A stretch of DNA of 64,000 bases from Ochotona curzoniae (GCF_017591425.1 NW_024464918.1:21852001-21916000), one strand, 5' to 3'. Shown: positions 1-12,060, counted from the stretch's first letter. The notes: a model not told the origin generated them from the sequence alone. Numbers and translations are program-made.

Positions 1-560
1 TCATGTGCACACAGGGCCTCCTAGGAACTTAGAGAACCCCAGGAAAAGTCTCCTGGAACATTTATAAAGGAGTGGCTTATGCTCCCCATCCCCTGAGTCA
101 GGCCACAGACCATCTCCCACTTGTAAGGAAATATGCACACCAGAACCTCAGATTCTACTCAGAAAGTCACAACAGGACATTGCAAAGAAAACGGCAGGAA
201 GGTTCTCACAGCAATGCTGGAAGCCAGAATGCTGCTCTCCATATGCCACCTGACCTACCTGGAGGGTGAGCGCAGTGTAGTGTGTGGACAACAGCTCCAG
301 ACACTGTGTGTTTTATTCACCCTTTCTTCTCAGTCACGTGCATGCAGCTCAAGAGTTCCTTTGGTTGGTAGGTTGGTGTGGAGAGCTTCATGGATATAAA
401 TGGGCTGCCCAAGGGCAGATAGGAGAGAGAGATATTTTGTGTCTTTTTTGGAGGTCATAAAATAGCTCATAAGAAATATTTCTCTATTTCTCAATAGATC
501 TTCCCTCAGCATGAAGTTCTGGACAAGTTCATCTCAGCTGATGCATTTAGCAATCCGGGT
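1..560 (+). repeat. Paralogous SPINK upstream block, copy U0 (gene outside window)
   Basis: This block is highly similar to the sequence just upstream of exon 1 in each of the six SPINK paralogs (blocks near 8.7, 19.2, 25.7, 30.0-30.6, 38.7-39.2 and 47.8-48.2 kb). Its orientation matches the blocks that serve minus-strand genes. The gene it belongs to would therefore lie left of position 1 on the minus strand, and only its distal upstream sequence is present here. Open frames inside it are not treated as genes because indels shift the frame between copies. Confidence 0.75.
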
Positions 561-1130
561 GAGTGCAGAGAAGTGGCATTTACAGTTTATGATAAAAAAG
601 AAGTAGAAAAGATGAAGTAGAATCTTTTATCCTATTGTATCAGAATTAGCCAAAGAATAAGATCTTAGAAAGAATTCATTTTGGAAATTCTACTTACACA
701 GCACCTAAACTTCAAGATCAGCAACATACCAAACTTCATAGAAGTTTGATTCTGTTGGATCTTTTGAGGTTGATGGCAGATTCATATAAAATTGCATGTA
801 GTAATGTAGAGTGTTGTTTTGTGCCATTTAAACATTTCCCTAAATGGTATGATCTTGTAAAAGTTCCACTAATTCACAATCAGGAAGAGATATTACCTGG
901 AGACCTTTTGCCAGTGTCCAGTTATATCCCCAGCATATGAATCAATGGTTTGTGCATGAGGTCTGGACAGTGATGTATTTGAAAATCTCACAGATCAGTA
1001 TCAGGGCAACTAGTGCTGGAAAACCAGATATGATGTGAAAAGCACTAAGAACATACAAGGAAGTCTGGAATATAAGCCTAAGGTCATTCTGGACAATGAC
1101 CTTCATTGAAAGTTAAGCTCCAATTGTTGA
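560..1130. other. Intergenic paralogous sequence, no gene seen
   Basis: Nothing here looks coding. The stretch around 950-1090 (the run through GAGGTCTGGACAGTG) is paralogous to 27545-27700. It is also related in inverse orientation to 29080-29260 and 43970-44120, so it is part of the segmental duplication unit. Confidence 0.5.
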
Positions 1131-2890
1131 GTAATGTATGAGTTGATTTTGGAAAGGTGAATTGGACAGGGCCATGCAAATAGTTCACGGACAAGTGCAG
1201 AGACCAGGTTGAGCTCAGGTCATGCTGGTCTGCATTGTCACACCTAACAGTTTGTGTGAACCAGGGATGGGAATAGACTGAACAGGGCCAGGTTCTAGTA
1301 CCTGCCAGTGAATTTTGGGATTGCCAGGCTGGGTCAGGCCAGGCTAGAGCATCCAAAGGCATAGGCCAAGATTGATGAGGGAGTATACCAAGCTTAGTCA
1401 GAGTAACCACTGGCAGGCACAAGATCTATGGCTGGGAACAGGCCTGGTTCGGGAGCAATTGGGATGCCCTGACTGGGTTGTGGTTCCCACTGTGAGTGAA
1501 AAGACCAGAGTGGAAGCTGTTGTCTAGTCCTGGCTATAGTGTCTCTTGGCACAAGTGTGGTTGGTGGTTGGGTATGGGCACACTGGACTAGGCTAGACTC
1601 CAGCACCCACTGGTGCCCATGAGAACCCAGGTACATGTAAGACAGGCTAGGCTAGGTCTCTGCCCCTGCTTAGACAGATGTGAGCTGTGTCTGAGTGTGG
1701 ACCAGGCTTGGCTGGGCTGTAACACTCATCAGTATAATCAAAATGGGTGAAATTCAGTCAGGAAAGGCCACTGTTACTTCTAGGACGGGAGGTGTACTAA
1801 GTAGGGCTGGCCCAAGGAGCCACCAGTGTGTGCAAGATCTGGCATTGGGAGAGGTTTGGATGGAAGAGCTTGAGCAACTCTTCTGTTGTGACATAGTCCC
1901 TTCAGGTAAGTACAAGAACCATGACAGAGAGCACCTTGGACCAGGCCAAGGAATGGTACTCAGCAGCATACATTTGGTGCAGTTTGGGGGCAAACCAGGC
2001 TGGGCCAGTTCACATCACCCACTGGCTAATCTGAGCACCAGAATGGAGTGTTGGTTCAGCCGCGTTTGGTCACAGCACAAGCCAGTTCACATGAGGGCCA
2101 GAAATGGGGGGCAGCTGAGCTGGTCTAGGCTGTAACCCCAACCAATGTGAGTTGGAATTGGGGGCAGACTGGGCCCAACCATGCTAAGGCACCCACTGGC
2201 TAATGGTGAGGTGAGGCGGGCCATGCCAGACTGGGCCACAGCACACTAGAGACCCAGTAGGACCTGCTAGACTACCACTCCCACTGGAAAGCATGAGTGG
2301 GAATAGAGGCAGACCAGACCAGGCAGGGATACAACACCTATTGGCCTCAAGTGGGCTGGATCAGGTACAAGTCAGGCTGGGCTAACTGTTCCTCCTGGTG
2401 CTTGCATAAGGCAGAGTGAGTATAACTTGGTTAGGCATTGTTGCAGCAGAACTGCCCGGAGAGTGCAAGATCTGGGAGTGGGAGTGGGCTCAGTAGGGAA
2501 ATACTGGGCAACTCTCTCCTGGATTGCCACTCTGACTGGTGGGCATAAGAACCGGGACTGGGGTAGGCATGACTAGACAGATAGTGGTACCTGCCAGCAT
2601 GTGTGTGGGCTGGATAGTGGGGCTGATTGGATTGAACTAGACTTCAATGACCATTGACATGTGTGAGGGCTGAATGGAAGGTGAGGCAGACTGGACCAGT
2701 CTACTGTACATACTGGCAAGCACAGAAACCAAGGCAGGGGTTGGGCCTGGTGGGGGTTATTGCAGGTCCCTCCGACTAGGCTGTAGCTCCCACTATGTAT
2801 GTAAAGGCAGAGTGTGTGGTGGGCAGGATTGGGCTGGGCTCTAATACCCATTGTGTTGGCAGTGAATAACTGGGCAGTGGAGACTCAAAA
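1130..2890 (-). repeat. GC-rich degenerate repeat, LINE-1 3'-end-like
   Basis: A 1.7-kb island is far richer in G than its surroundings. It is built of loosely repeated phrases such as CAGGCTGGGCT, GACTGGGCC and CACCCACTGG at irregular spacing. The reverse complement of the same vocabulary occurs at about 12600-12960, just before a poly(A)-tailed LINE-1-like 3' end. I therefore read this as the variable region of a lagomorph LINE-1 3' part in minus orientation. The assignment is inference; a standalone minisatellite is the alternative. Frames of 80-146 codons inside it are by-products of base composition. Confidence 0.45.
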
Positions 2891-2924
2891 GTGGGCTATG
2901 TAGATCAGTGGGTTCTGGAGAGAC

Positions 2925-3235
2925 TTACCTTATGCAGAGACCTCATGGGAATTGAGGCCACCAGCTCTGCAGACTGACTATTTTGTTCACCCCCCTCCTC
3001 AGTTGCCACCTTCCCACTAAGTCTCTTTCATTGATACGTGAGGGAGGGGAACGATGGGAATATGGGTGATGGTCAGGGCAAACATAGTGTAGAGGTATTG
3101 TGTGTTCTCTCTGGGAGCTGCAAAATAGGTCATGATGTAGCAGGAAGGATGAGGAAGGGGAAAAATGAGCATGATTATAGATCCTAAGATAGGAAAGCAG
3201 TAAGAAAACATCCAATCAACTGAATTAAAAAGGAA
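2925..3235. repeat. Duplicated intergenic segment (pair with 14575-14865)
   Basis: This segment is nearly identical to 14575-14865 in the same orientation, sharing for example TTTTGTTCACCCCCCTCCTC and a long GA-rich tail. It lies downstream of gene 1 just as its partner lies downstream of gene 2, so it marks the tandem duplication unit. No coding potential was recognised. Confidence 0.8.
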
Positions 3236-3631
3236 AAAAAAAGTAAATGAACCAAAACAATCAGGACTTTTTATGTGTAACTAGATATGTGCCTATTACC
3301 CTTACTAGATTTTGGCAACAAAGTGGTAAACCAAATTGAGATTTTCCAATGTTTAGTTTGAATTTTGTAATATTTTGAGAAAGCAGGTTTAAAGTTGGAA
3401 CAAAAAATATGCAAGGGTTATTTGATTAGACATTATCTCTAATGGTAACACCCATACAGCATAATTTCACGAAGGACATAAAAATGGGCCAAAGACTTTA
3501 TTAAGAGGACTCTTTTTCATACAAAAAGCTAATACACTTATGAAAAGGTGTTGAACATCACATCATAATCAGCAGAGAACTGATAAATTCAGTAATGAGA
3601 TATGGTCTCATATCAGTTCACACAGATGCTA

Positions 3632-3954
3632 GTTTTTTTAAAGATTTATTTTATTTTTATTGGAAAGGCGGATATACAGAGAGGAGAAACAGAGAGGAAG
3701 ATCTTCCATCTGATGATTCACTCCCCAAGTGAGTCAAACGGCCGATGCTATGCCAATCTGAAGCCAGGAGCCTCTTCCGGGTCTCCCACACGGGTGCAGG
3801 GTCCCAAAGCTTTGGGCCGTCCTCTGCTGCTTTCCCAGGCCACAGGCAGGGAGCTGGAAGGGAAGCGGGGCTGCCGGGATTAGAACCGGCGCCCATATGG
3901 GATCCCGGGCGTGCAAGGTGAGGACCTTAACCACTTGCGCCACCGCGCCGGGCC
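3632..3954 (-). mobile_element. Lagomorph C-type SINE
   Basis: A full-length SINE in minus orientation. Its tRNA-like head (GGCCCGGCGCGGTGGCGCAA on the minus strand) is at the right end and its A-rich AATAAAAATAAA tail is at the left. It is flanked by a visible target-site duplication, CAGATGCTA, at 3623-3631 and 3955-3963. The intact duplication and GC-rich head suggest a fairly young copy. Confidence 0.93.
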
Positions 3955-3963
3955 CAGATGCTA

Positions 3964-5340
3964 TTTTTTGGAAAAGAACACAAAGCTGGCAGGAAGTGCA
4001 AAATTTGGAATGTTTACCAGTTGTTGGAGGGAAAATTACTGGTACAACCACAATAAAAAATTCATAATCTACAGTTTGTAGATGAATGTTCATAACAGTA
4101 CCAATGAGAGTTATGACTTAATTACCATTAAAGTCGGTCTCCAACTGGGCAGCAGGGACCCAAAGACTTGGACCCTCATCTGCTGAGCCAAACACTCACC
4201 CTTAATAGATACAGTATTGTTAAATGTCATTATTCTCTAAGCCAATCAACCAACACATCCAGTTACAGCGTGTATTAGAGAAACTCATTTTACAAACAAC
4301 CTAGCTTTTCACTTTGTATTTGGGCATGTTGACAATGTGGCATAGCATTCATGTCAATGTTTGCCATGCCCATATCCCATATCAGAATGCCAGTTCATGT
4401 TGCAGCCATGCCGATTCTAACCCAGCTTCGTGCTCATCACTTTGGAAAAGGAATTAATGATGGTTCAAGTACCCAGTTTCACCCACCTACATGGGGGACC
4501 AGGCTGGAGCTTCTGACTGTTTGCATAGACCTGATCAAGACCTGGTTAGGGCAGCCATTTACACAGGGAACCAGCACATTGAAGATCTCTTCTGCTCTCT
4601 TTGCATATTTGTTATTTTATCTTCTGAGCACAGAAACATTTGTAAAATAGCAAGTTTGTATGAAATGACAAAGTACCTAAAATAGCTAACACCATAAAAA
4701 AGTAGAAAAATAATTAGGGCTAATTCAAGCTACCTGAGTCTAAGATTTACTATAAAACTACAGTAATGGAGACATTGCGGCAGAAATCTCTGAGCCATGA
4801 TAAAGTCACTACTGAATGACAATTTCAATGCATACTCTGAAGGAAAAATTGGCTATCCTTTAAGCATCATTATTTGAAAATGCTAGGGTGCAAAAATAAT
4901 TTGCAGGAAAAACCATGAAGGATTTGATTGTCTTATTGAGGATTTTCCCATGAAACAAGGTCATGTCTTTTACGAAAATATAAGATCCACAAAATCAGTA
5001 AAGAAAAAAGCTGCAATTCCATCACTATGTGGAAACCACATATTTTTGTATTTACTTTCAATTCTTAGAGTACCTATGTGTGTATAAACATTAATTTCAT
5101 ACTGAGAAAAAGGTACAATTAGTAATTGATACTTTATTCAGTTGATGCATCATTCAATTATTGAACTGATGCTCTAGGGTAAAGAGGAATTCAGGAATTT
5201 TTATTCTTAAGAAACACTAAGACTAAATGTGAATTCTCCTGTGTATGTATTTAACTATAGATACAAAGAATACTCATGTATTGTAACCCATTATTTACCA
5301 AAGCGAGAAAGAACATGGAAAAAAAATTGAGCAAACATTT
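3964..5340. other. Intergenic region downstream of gene 1
   Basis: No gene was found. Short degenerate SINE-like pieces may lie at about 4130-4200 and 4340-4560. From about 4590 the sequence is paralogous to 14865-15600 (downstream of gene 2) and, inverted, to about 42830-43560 (downstream of gene 5). It therefore belongs to the duplicated gene unit. Confidence 0.5.
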
Positions 5341-5345
5341 AACAT

Positions 5346-5351
5346 TTTATT
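5346..5351 (-). terminator. Poly(A) signal of SPINK gene 1
   Basis: A canonical AATAAA on the minus strand about 280 nt after the gene 1 stop codon. It sits in the conserved context ATCAATAAAAT that is also seen after genes 4 and 5. Confidence 0.65.
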
Positions 5352-5630
5352 GATTAAAGTATTTGTAACTAAAAATGTTGCTATGTTATTTTCAATAACA
5401 AAACTGAGTTTTTCTATGTTGTTATTGAAAAATTGAACAGTGAAAACAAAGGTCCTTCAATTACAGGTTGTTAGTGCAGGAAAATCCTTTAAAGTTCTGT
5501 GTCCCATCTTAGGTACCTCAGATGTGTTCACTTGATCATCGAGAAATTTAAGAGTCCAATTAAATAGATTTTAGTTGATTGTAGGATCCACCACGAATGT
5601 GGTTGCAAAGAAGCCACAGAAATGTATCGA

Positions 5631-8547
5631 TCAGTTATCTTTGCATTTACCAAAATGAACGAATATTAACAGATGTTTTCTGTTTCTGTAGAGAAGAGAA
5701 CAAATAGAAGAAAAAGTAAATGATGGAAAGAACATTTTAAAGTCACTGAGTCCTACATAAAGCACTTCTCAGTTACGTTTGGAACCTGGAACCGTTTAGA
5801 GTGTTCTCCACTTGCACGTGAAGCTCCGTCCCACTTACTCTCCAGCTTGCACAAGGCTCCTCTCCACCTGACCTACCTTCAACCTCGTTCTGATTCCATC
5901 TTGGGACTTGCTCAGACACAGAAGAGGATAGGTTTAGGGTGTATTTGAATGGATCTCCAAGGGGAGAAACCAGTTTGCATATGGCACATACAAGGGCTTC
6001 ACAGGAGGAAACATTTGTGAGTGAGAGCAACCGTGGGATAGATTGAAGGCTGGCAGAATGCTTAGCAACAGACTCCTTCCGCATGAAGGAAATAGGGAGG
6101 GAGATCCGGTGCTACGTTCTAGAATGTCCTAGAGTGTAAGGAAAGACTGAGTGGTGTCATCAAATTAGGAAGGAAAAGTCCATCTTAGTATAATGGGGCC
6201 CAATGTGAGGGATTTCTGATTTCTGTAGTCAGCAGTGTGTCAGCAGTAACTAGCAATAATCGAAGTTCAATTAACTAGTTTATGTATATACCTGTATTAT
6301 GCAAGGCAGATACCCTGAGAGCTCAAATACAAAACTTCTTACAAAACTGCTTTTAGACACAGAACTTCAGGGACAGGTTGAAGTATGTTCTTGTCGTTTT
6401 ATGATTTGAGATACTGTAGCCATCATTTGTATCATTCTCTCAGGTCATCAGAAACATGGTTTTTATTATCATTTGGTGAAGCTTTCTCTATTTCTGTTGA
6501 AGAGTTGCTATTCAACCTGGGATTCTTACCTCTTGACTCTACAGAACCAGCACATATTGTCGTAAGTTTCACCATCAGTTGCACAGACTGGATCATAATC
6601 TTTGGTGCAAGAGTATATTGGTTGTGAATCGCAATTTAGCTATTGAAAACAAACAAAAAAAACCCCTGAATTTATTAGATAAATAAATTTTTAATATTTT
6701 TTACATTCTTCATACAAAACTCTAAATATAGAAAATGAATATGTATACTCCATTTCAAAGTTAATCAATAAAAATTGAGGTAACCATGATTCAGACATGA
6801 AAATCCTTCGCTATGCTTAATTAACCCAAAACTCATATTAAGAAGCAGTAACAGCAACTGAATCCATCTTTTATAAGTTATCAAGATCCTTCCACTTCTG
6901 TTTATTCTCAGGTCAAAAGTCCTCAATTACTTTGTGAATCAGAAATAAAAAAATAATAATTTCATCTTTATTAATAGTATAATGATATTTGTACTTATCC
7001 ACATATGTATGTGTAAAATCACATACAGCTCTACTTCAATGTAATTTGTTATATATTCACCATGTTGATCATTTACATCTGTAAAACTATGCTGGCCTTA
7101 TATATTTGTTTAGAAATAGTTTATTGCCTTTTACCCAGATACTATTCCAAAATGTGAATATATGAAGATGATAATTTTATCCATCTGTAAGTGTGTAGTT
7201 GAGTTACTATTTGTTTTATTCCTCTTGATTGTTAGGGTGAATGATTCTACTTCAACATTCTTTCACGTACATTAGATGCTGAGTACAACAAAGCTTATGC
7301 CCACTCATGAAATTTTTAAATAATAGTTTTAACTTGTTGAATCAAAATAGTTTTATATAACTGAAAGATGAACTCTGTCGCCCTCAATGTAATAATAACA
7401 TAGGTTTCAATTGCATACTGTTTTATATGGATATGTTTGTTTGCTTGAATGGGTGTACAATTTGTTAGTTCACATTTTCTGTTAAAATTTACCATTTCCA
7501 GCTTAAAAATTAGTCGCTATTAACCTACCCGCTTGGAATCTTCTCTTCCAGGGATAAAAGAGGTTTCTGCAAACAACACACAGGTGAAGAATTAAAAATA
7601 AGAAGAAAATGGAGACAGTAGCATACACTTTGTTGGGAATTTCCTACATTTCTTCGTAGCAGAAGCCTATGTGAATTGTGTGCTGATACGAACGACAGGC
7701 AAGTAATAAAATGAATGTTTTTGCCAGTACTAAAATATTAATATACAAAATGACTACCAAGCAATATATTCAATAGTTCCAAAAATTCACATCATCTATG
7801 AAAAATAGTTCTCTGGATTATACAGTATTCCATCAAATGCTCCTATATTGGCCTCTTTTCCAGATTTTACATTATTGTTTTTCCATTTGATTTGGAGGAC
7901 AGGCTAGTCAAAGTAGACAATGTTTACATTATACTCCCTATCATATCCTATAAATGTAATATGTAGACATTAATTAGTATTTAACTTATTAATATTAAAT
8001 TGTAATGTAAAGGCTGATACCTCATAATTACTTTAATCTGAAATGAAAGAACATAATTTATCAGCAGACTAATCTATCAGTTATCTTATTATATGAGACC
8101 TTGATCTAAAAGAAGAAGCACAATTAGATTTCGAACATGCCAAGCATAAAGACTCATGATTCTGTATAGTTGGCATTAAACTGACATGGAATGTAAAAAT
8201 AAGGGCAAAAATGGTAAGCAAAGATCTTTCATCCCAGAGAAATAATATTCTAAAGTCTATTTCCCAGTCTAAATATTTCTTTAGCTTTAAAATACACAAT
8301 GAAAGAGAAGTGATTCACAGATGCAATTTGAAAAATGCATTTGGAACATGTCCTGTTTTTTTTCACCAGCTGACAGTGTGCAAAACCCAAAAGGCAATCT
8401 TGTCCAATCACTAATTCAAACAAGGACTTGCTACATTTCAGGTATGCAAATGCTTCACTCAAAGTTTGAGATATACTCACCACAATGTAAAAAGAATGTC
8501 AAGGAAATGATGAACACTGCTGTGATCCATGGTGAGAAGAAAGGCAT
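5631..8547 (-). CDS. SPINK paralog 1, secreted Kazal-type protease inhibitor (4 exons)
   Basis: Minus strand, coding exons 8547-8481, 7566-7529, 6639-6530 and 5685-5631 with GT/AG borders and matching phases, encoding 89 residues. Exon 1 gives the signal peptide [20 protein letters not shown] and ends HC, with probable cleavage before Glu23. Exon 2 encodes the linker ETSFIPGREDSKR. Exon 3 carries five Kazal cysteines in the pattern C-x7-C-x7-C-x10-C-x2-C, including YDPVCATDGETY. Exon 4 supplies FVHFGKC and a three-residue tail. By Kazal convention P1 is the second residue after Cys2, here Lys (CTKD), which predicts inhibition of a trypsin-like protease. All six cysteines are present and there are no breaks. 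It is most similar in linker-exon surroundings and introns to gene 5, its mirror-image partner. A seminal acrosin-inhibitor-like role is an inference. Confidence 0.88.
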
Positions 8548-8581
8548 TGTAGCAAGTCTGTGGAAGAAAACTTTAACAATG

Positions 8582-8588
8582 TTTATAG
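8582..8588 (-). promoter_or_regulatory. TATA-like box of SPINK gene 1
   Basis: CTATAAA on the minus strand, 35 nt before the ATG and conserved in all six paralogs. It implies a very short 5' leader. The sequence between it and the ATG (TTTTCTTCCACAG) also resembles a splice acceptor, so an upstream non-coding exon is an alternative. Confidence 0.5.
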
Positions 8589-8649
8589 CACAGGAATCAG
8601 TGCTCCTTGTCCACAAGAATCTCTCTCATAGTTGCAATTCGTATTCCAC

Positions 8650-9290
8650 CTCCCTTCTCTTCCCTCCCTCATGTTCTCCTCTATCCTCAGATACTAAAGC
8701 ACACATCATGTGCACACAGGGCCTCCTAGGAACTTAGAGAACCCCAGGAAAAGTCTCCTGGAACATTTACAAAGGAGTGGCTTATGCTCCCTATTCTCTG
8801 GGTCAGGCCACAGACCATTTCCCACCTGTAAGGAAATGTTCACAGCAGAATCTCAGATTCTACTCAGAAAGTCACAACAGGACTTGGAAAACAAAGGACA
8901 TGAAGGTTCTCACAGCAATGTTGGAAGCCAGAGCACTGCTCTCCATATGCCACCTGGCCTACCTGGAGGTGGAGCTCAGTGTAGTGTGTGGACAACAGCT
9001 CCAGACACTGTGTGTTTTATTCACCCTTTCTTCTCAGTCAAGTACATGCAGTGCAATCGTTTCCTGATTGGCTTGTTGATGGGCAGCATTGTAAGGGTAA
9101 AAAGGCTGCCCAAGGGCAGATAGGAGAGGGAGAGATATTTTCTGTCCTTCCTGGAGGTCACAAAGCATTTCATAAGAAATATTTCTCCTATTTCTCAATA
9201 GATCTTCTGTTAGCAGGGGTTTGGGACACGTTGATCTCAGCTGATGCATTCCAAAATTAGTGATAAGAGTGGAAAGGTGCTGATTATAGA
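8650..9290 (+). repeat. Paralogous SPINK upstream block U1
   Basis: A copy of the roughly 550-bp block immediately upstream of exon 1 of every paralog, here belonging to gene 1. It is stop-poor: two overlapping frames reading away from the gene stay open for about 100-137 codons. Copies U2 and U3 have a 4-nt deletion relative to this one (CACAGACCAT versus CACAAT context), which shifts the frame. I therefore do not annotate a protein. The block probably holds the shared promoter region. Confidence 0.75.
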
Positions 9291-9580
9291 TCCTATGATA
9301 GAAAAAAAATGAACAACAACAAAAAGAAGTAATTGCTGTCTAAATTATTGGGTATGAATATCCAAGAGAATGAAATCAATAAAGGTAGAAAGTGCATATG
9401 AGAAATTCTATGTAGACAAGTGCCTAACTTGTCTAACATGTGCCCAGAAACACATCAAACTTAATGGAGATTTGATCCCTGGTGGATCTCTGAGAAGATT
9501 TAAATGTAGAATCACATTAATTTTTAATGCCTAATGTAGAGTTCTTGTGATCCTATCTTGTAAAAAATATATAATGCAAG

Positions 9581-9893
9581 TCCTGGCACGATAGCCTAGG
9601 GGATAAATCCTTGTCTAGTATCTGCCAAATCTCATATGAGTACCACTTCCTATCCCAGCTGCTAAACTTTCATCAGTTTCCCTGCTTGAAGCCTGAGGAA
9701 GCCGTTGAGGTTTTCCAAAGCCTTGAGACTCTGTACTGAAGGGGGGTCCAGGAAATCCTCCTGGCTCCTGGCTTCAGGTTAGCTCACCTCTTTCTGTTGT
9801 GGCCACTAGCAGCGGACAGAAGGTTTTTATTTCTCTGTCTTTTCTTCTCTTTGTAAAATTGCCTTTCCAATAAAAATAAGTAGGTCTTGAAAA
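9581..9893 (+). mobile_element. Older C-type SINE, plus orientation
   Basis: A diverged SINE with a TCCTGGCACGATAGCCTAGG head. Its tail, GCCTTTCCAATAAAAATAAG, precedes a short A-run near 9893. Many substitutions relative to the copy at 3632-3954 indicate an older insertion. Confidence 0.8.
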
Positions 9894-10337
9894 AATAGTA
9901 TATTCCACAATCAGAAGTAGGAAGAGATATCAACTGAAGACCTTTTTCCAACAGCCGGCTATAATCAATCACGTGAATCTGTCACTTGTGCATGAGGCCC
10001 AGACAATGGATTATCCTTACCAGCATATTCCCACATTCTAAAGTGTATGTAAGTGAGTCAGCAAATATACCACATAATTATTGTGATCAGCCAATAGAAT
10101 TTGTGTCTGACTGAATAAATTGCAGTGTCTCCTAGAGTGCCTGTGAAACATGTGATGCCATATCAGAGCAAGTAAAAAATGTTTGTTGATTGTATCAGAC
10201 AGTAAATGCATGGAATAATCCATAATTCAGGCATAATATTTAAGCTAAGATAGTTCAAAAACAATCTATCTGAATTATATCATGAGTAAGAGAAATTATC
10301 GTGCTATGCAAATTATTTCAATGAGAGACAGCATATA

Positions 10338-10612
10338 TTTTGAAAGACTTATTTTTATTGGAAAGGCAGATTTACAGAGAGAAAAGATTATCTACTGGTT
10401 CACTGATCAAATGGCTACAATGTCTGGAGCTAAGCCGATCCAAAGCCAGGAGCCAAAGTTTTCTACAGGTGACAGTGTCTAAAGGCCTTGGGCCACCATC
10501 CAGTGCTTTGCTAGACCTTAAGCTGATTGAGAAGCAGAGCAGATGGAACACAGAGCTGCACTTGGAGGAAGAGGATTATCCAGTAGAACCAACGCACTGG
10601 CACAAAAACCGG
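10338..10612 (-). mobile_element. Older C-type SINE, minus orientation
   Basis: The tail is at the left (TTATTTTTATTGGAAAGGCA) and a degraded head at about 10600 (reverse of TGCCAGTGCGTTGGT). It is partial and diverged. Confidence 0.75.
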
Positions 10613-10799
10613 TTTTGCTTAAGGTAACTAGTCACAAAATTTGTATCTGTCTATCTCTTCGTTAATTTTGTCTATCTCTTCATAAATATCCTTGAATTTC
10701 ACGTATGCAATTTATATACCACTCTTGATGTAAGACAGAATGCAATGGTAAGAAAATTAATAACATCAATTACTCCAACCAATGTGATTCACCTAGTTA

Positions 10800-11945
10800 A
10801 TAAAGTTTGAAACAGTAAAACATAAATGATTCACTGAATAATGTCTCTACCATACAATGAATACTATCCTCATAAAGAGAAACTTTTTTTTTTTTTGGCA
10901 GCAAATTCACCTTTTTCCCCCAGCATGGGCTTATTATATTGCAACTGGATGACTGTCCCGTTGACATCCCTTCATTATACTCCCATGAACACTTCCCCAT
11001 TTTCAGTACAGGAGATGGCCCAGACTCATCTTGTTTATTTCCTCGCCTAGTACTAAGTCACCCATTTCTCGAGTCCTTATATCGCTCTTTAGAAAGATAG
11101 AAATAGAAATCAACATCTCTGTGTTAAGAGTGCTCACTGATAAGGGAGACTTGATTCTACAGCCTCTCATGGATGGAACAAGTTAATATGTGTATGTACC
11201 ATGTATTTCCAGTGGACAGGCAAACAATCCAAGTTCACTTTGGTAAAGGGTGTCTTTGGCACAGGAGGCTCCAGCAACCCGGGATCCTAACTCAGAACAG
11301 TTCCCGCGTTCAGTTTCAATGAAAGGGAGACTGTCGTCTACATATGAAGAGATCATGCAAACAAACATCCTCTTTCCACAAATAAGAAGGTGCTATTTAC
11401 TCTGCAACTCTGCAGGTCACCCCTAGGAGTGTGGCTGTAGCTCAAGAAAGCACTCACTCTTGCTTTCCAGGGTTTTCCTCAAAAACAGGATCTGGTCTTT
11501 CTGAAAGGAATCTTGTACACCAGGACTGCCTCCTTACATTTCACATATGATTACTACAGGTAGTGAACACAGAGCTAAAGTGTCCTGCAGAGTCCTTATT
11601 TTAGCTTTTCTCCTTCATCAAGTAGATCTGTTAAGGTTTCCTTCTTGATCTGAGAGTGGAGAACTTGCACGATCCACAGCCATGAAATGTGGTGGTGGTG
11701 GTGAGTGGGGGGAGGGGGGAATGTGTGTTTTTCCTGAAGTGCTTAAAGCAACTCATGCAAGATGCTCACAACTAGTTCTTCACAGAGCTTCTCTCCCGAG
11801 ACTGGAGAAAATTTGATCTGATCAATCTAAGTGCAGTGTGGAGAGAACAAAAAGATAATATCAGCAATTACAGATCCCAAGATAAGGAGCAGAAGGCTTT
11901 CCAAGCAAGTGATCCAAAATGTGTAATGGAGTCAAACCAAAAGCA
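10800..11945. repeat. Left arm of a long inverted repeat (partner 36010-37095)
   Basis: This segment is the reverse complement of 36010-37095 with very few differences. Both contain, for example, ACCCGGGATCCTAACTCAG or its complement, plus the same SINE-free unique sequence. It lies upstream of gene 1 as the partner lies upstream of gene 5. A 61-codon frame (11183-11368, minus) is open in both arms with only about two residue changes. I see no homology or start context for it, so I do not call a gene. Confidence 0.85.
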
Positions 11946-11949
11946 AGAA

Positions 11950-11997
<48 letters not shown>

Positions 11998-12060
11998 GAA
12001 GGAAGGAAGGAAGGAAGGAAGGAAGGAAGGAAGGAAGGAAGGAAGGAAGGAAGGAAGGAA
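11946..12060. repeat. (GA)n / (GGAA)n microsatellite
   Basis: A GA-dinucleotide tract runs directly into about 15 GGAA tetranucleotides. It sits exactly where similarity to the inverted partner arm ends (partner sequence near 36000 has no such tract), so it expanded in this copy only. Confidence 0.95.

Noticed and set aside
1084..2135. Several frames of 80-146 codons in the GC-rich island
   Set aside because: They lie in degenerate repeats with few stop codons on either strand and have low-complexity translations.
3602..4093. Frames within and around the SINE at 3632-3954 and similar frames in other SINEs
   Set aside because: They are translations of SINE sequence and recur in every SINE copy.
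8710..9123. A 137-codon plus-strand frame divergent from gene 1, repeated in several upstream blocks (for example 39230-38817 and 26103-25693)
   Set aside because: A small deletion in U2 and U3 switches the reading to another frame, and U0, U4 and U6 are truncated or shifted. Two overlapping frames are equally open. This fits a stop-poor duplicated promoter block rather than a protein under constraint.
11183..11368. A 61-codon frame conserved in both arms of the inverted repeat (also 36562-36747)
   Set aside because: The arms are nearly identical throughout, so conservation of the frame is not evidence of selection. No family, signal peptide or splice context was recognised.
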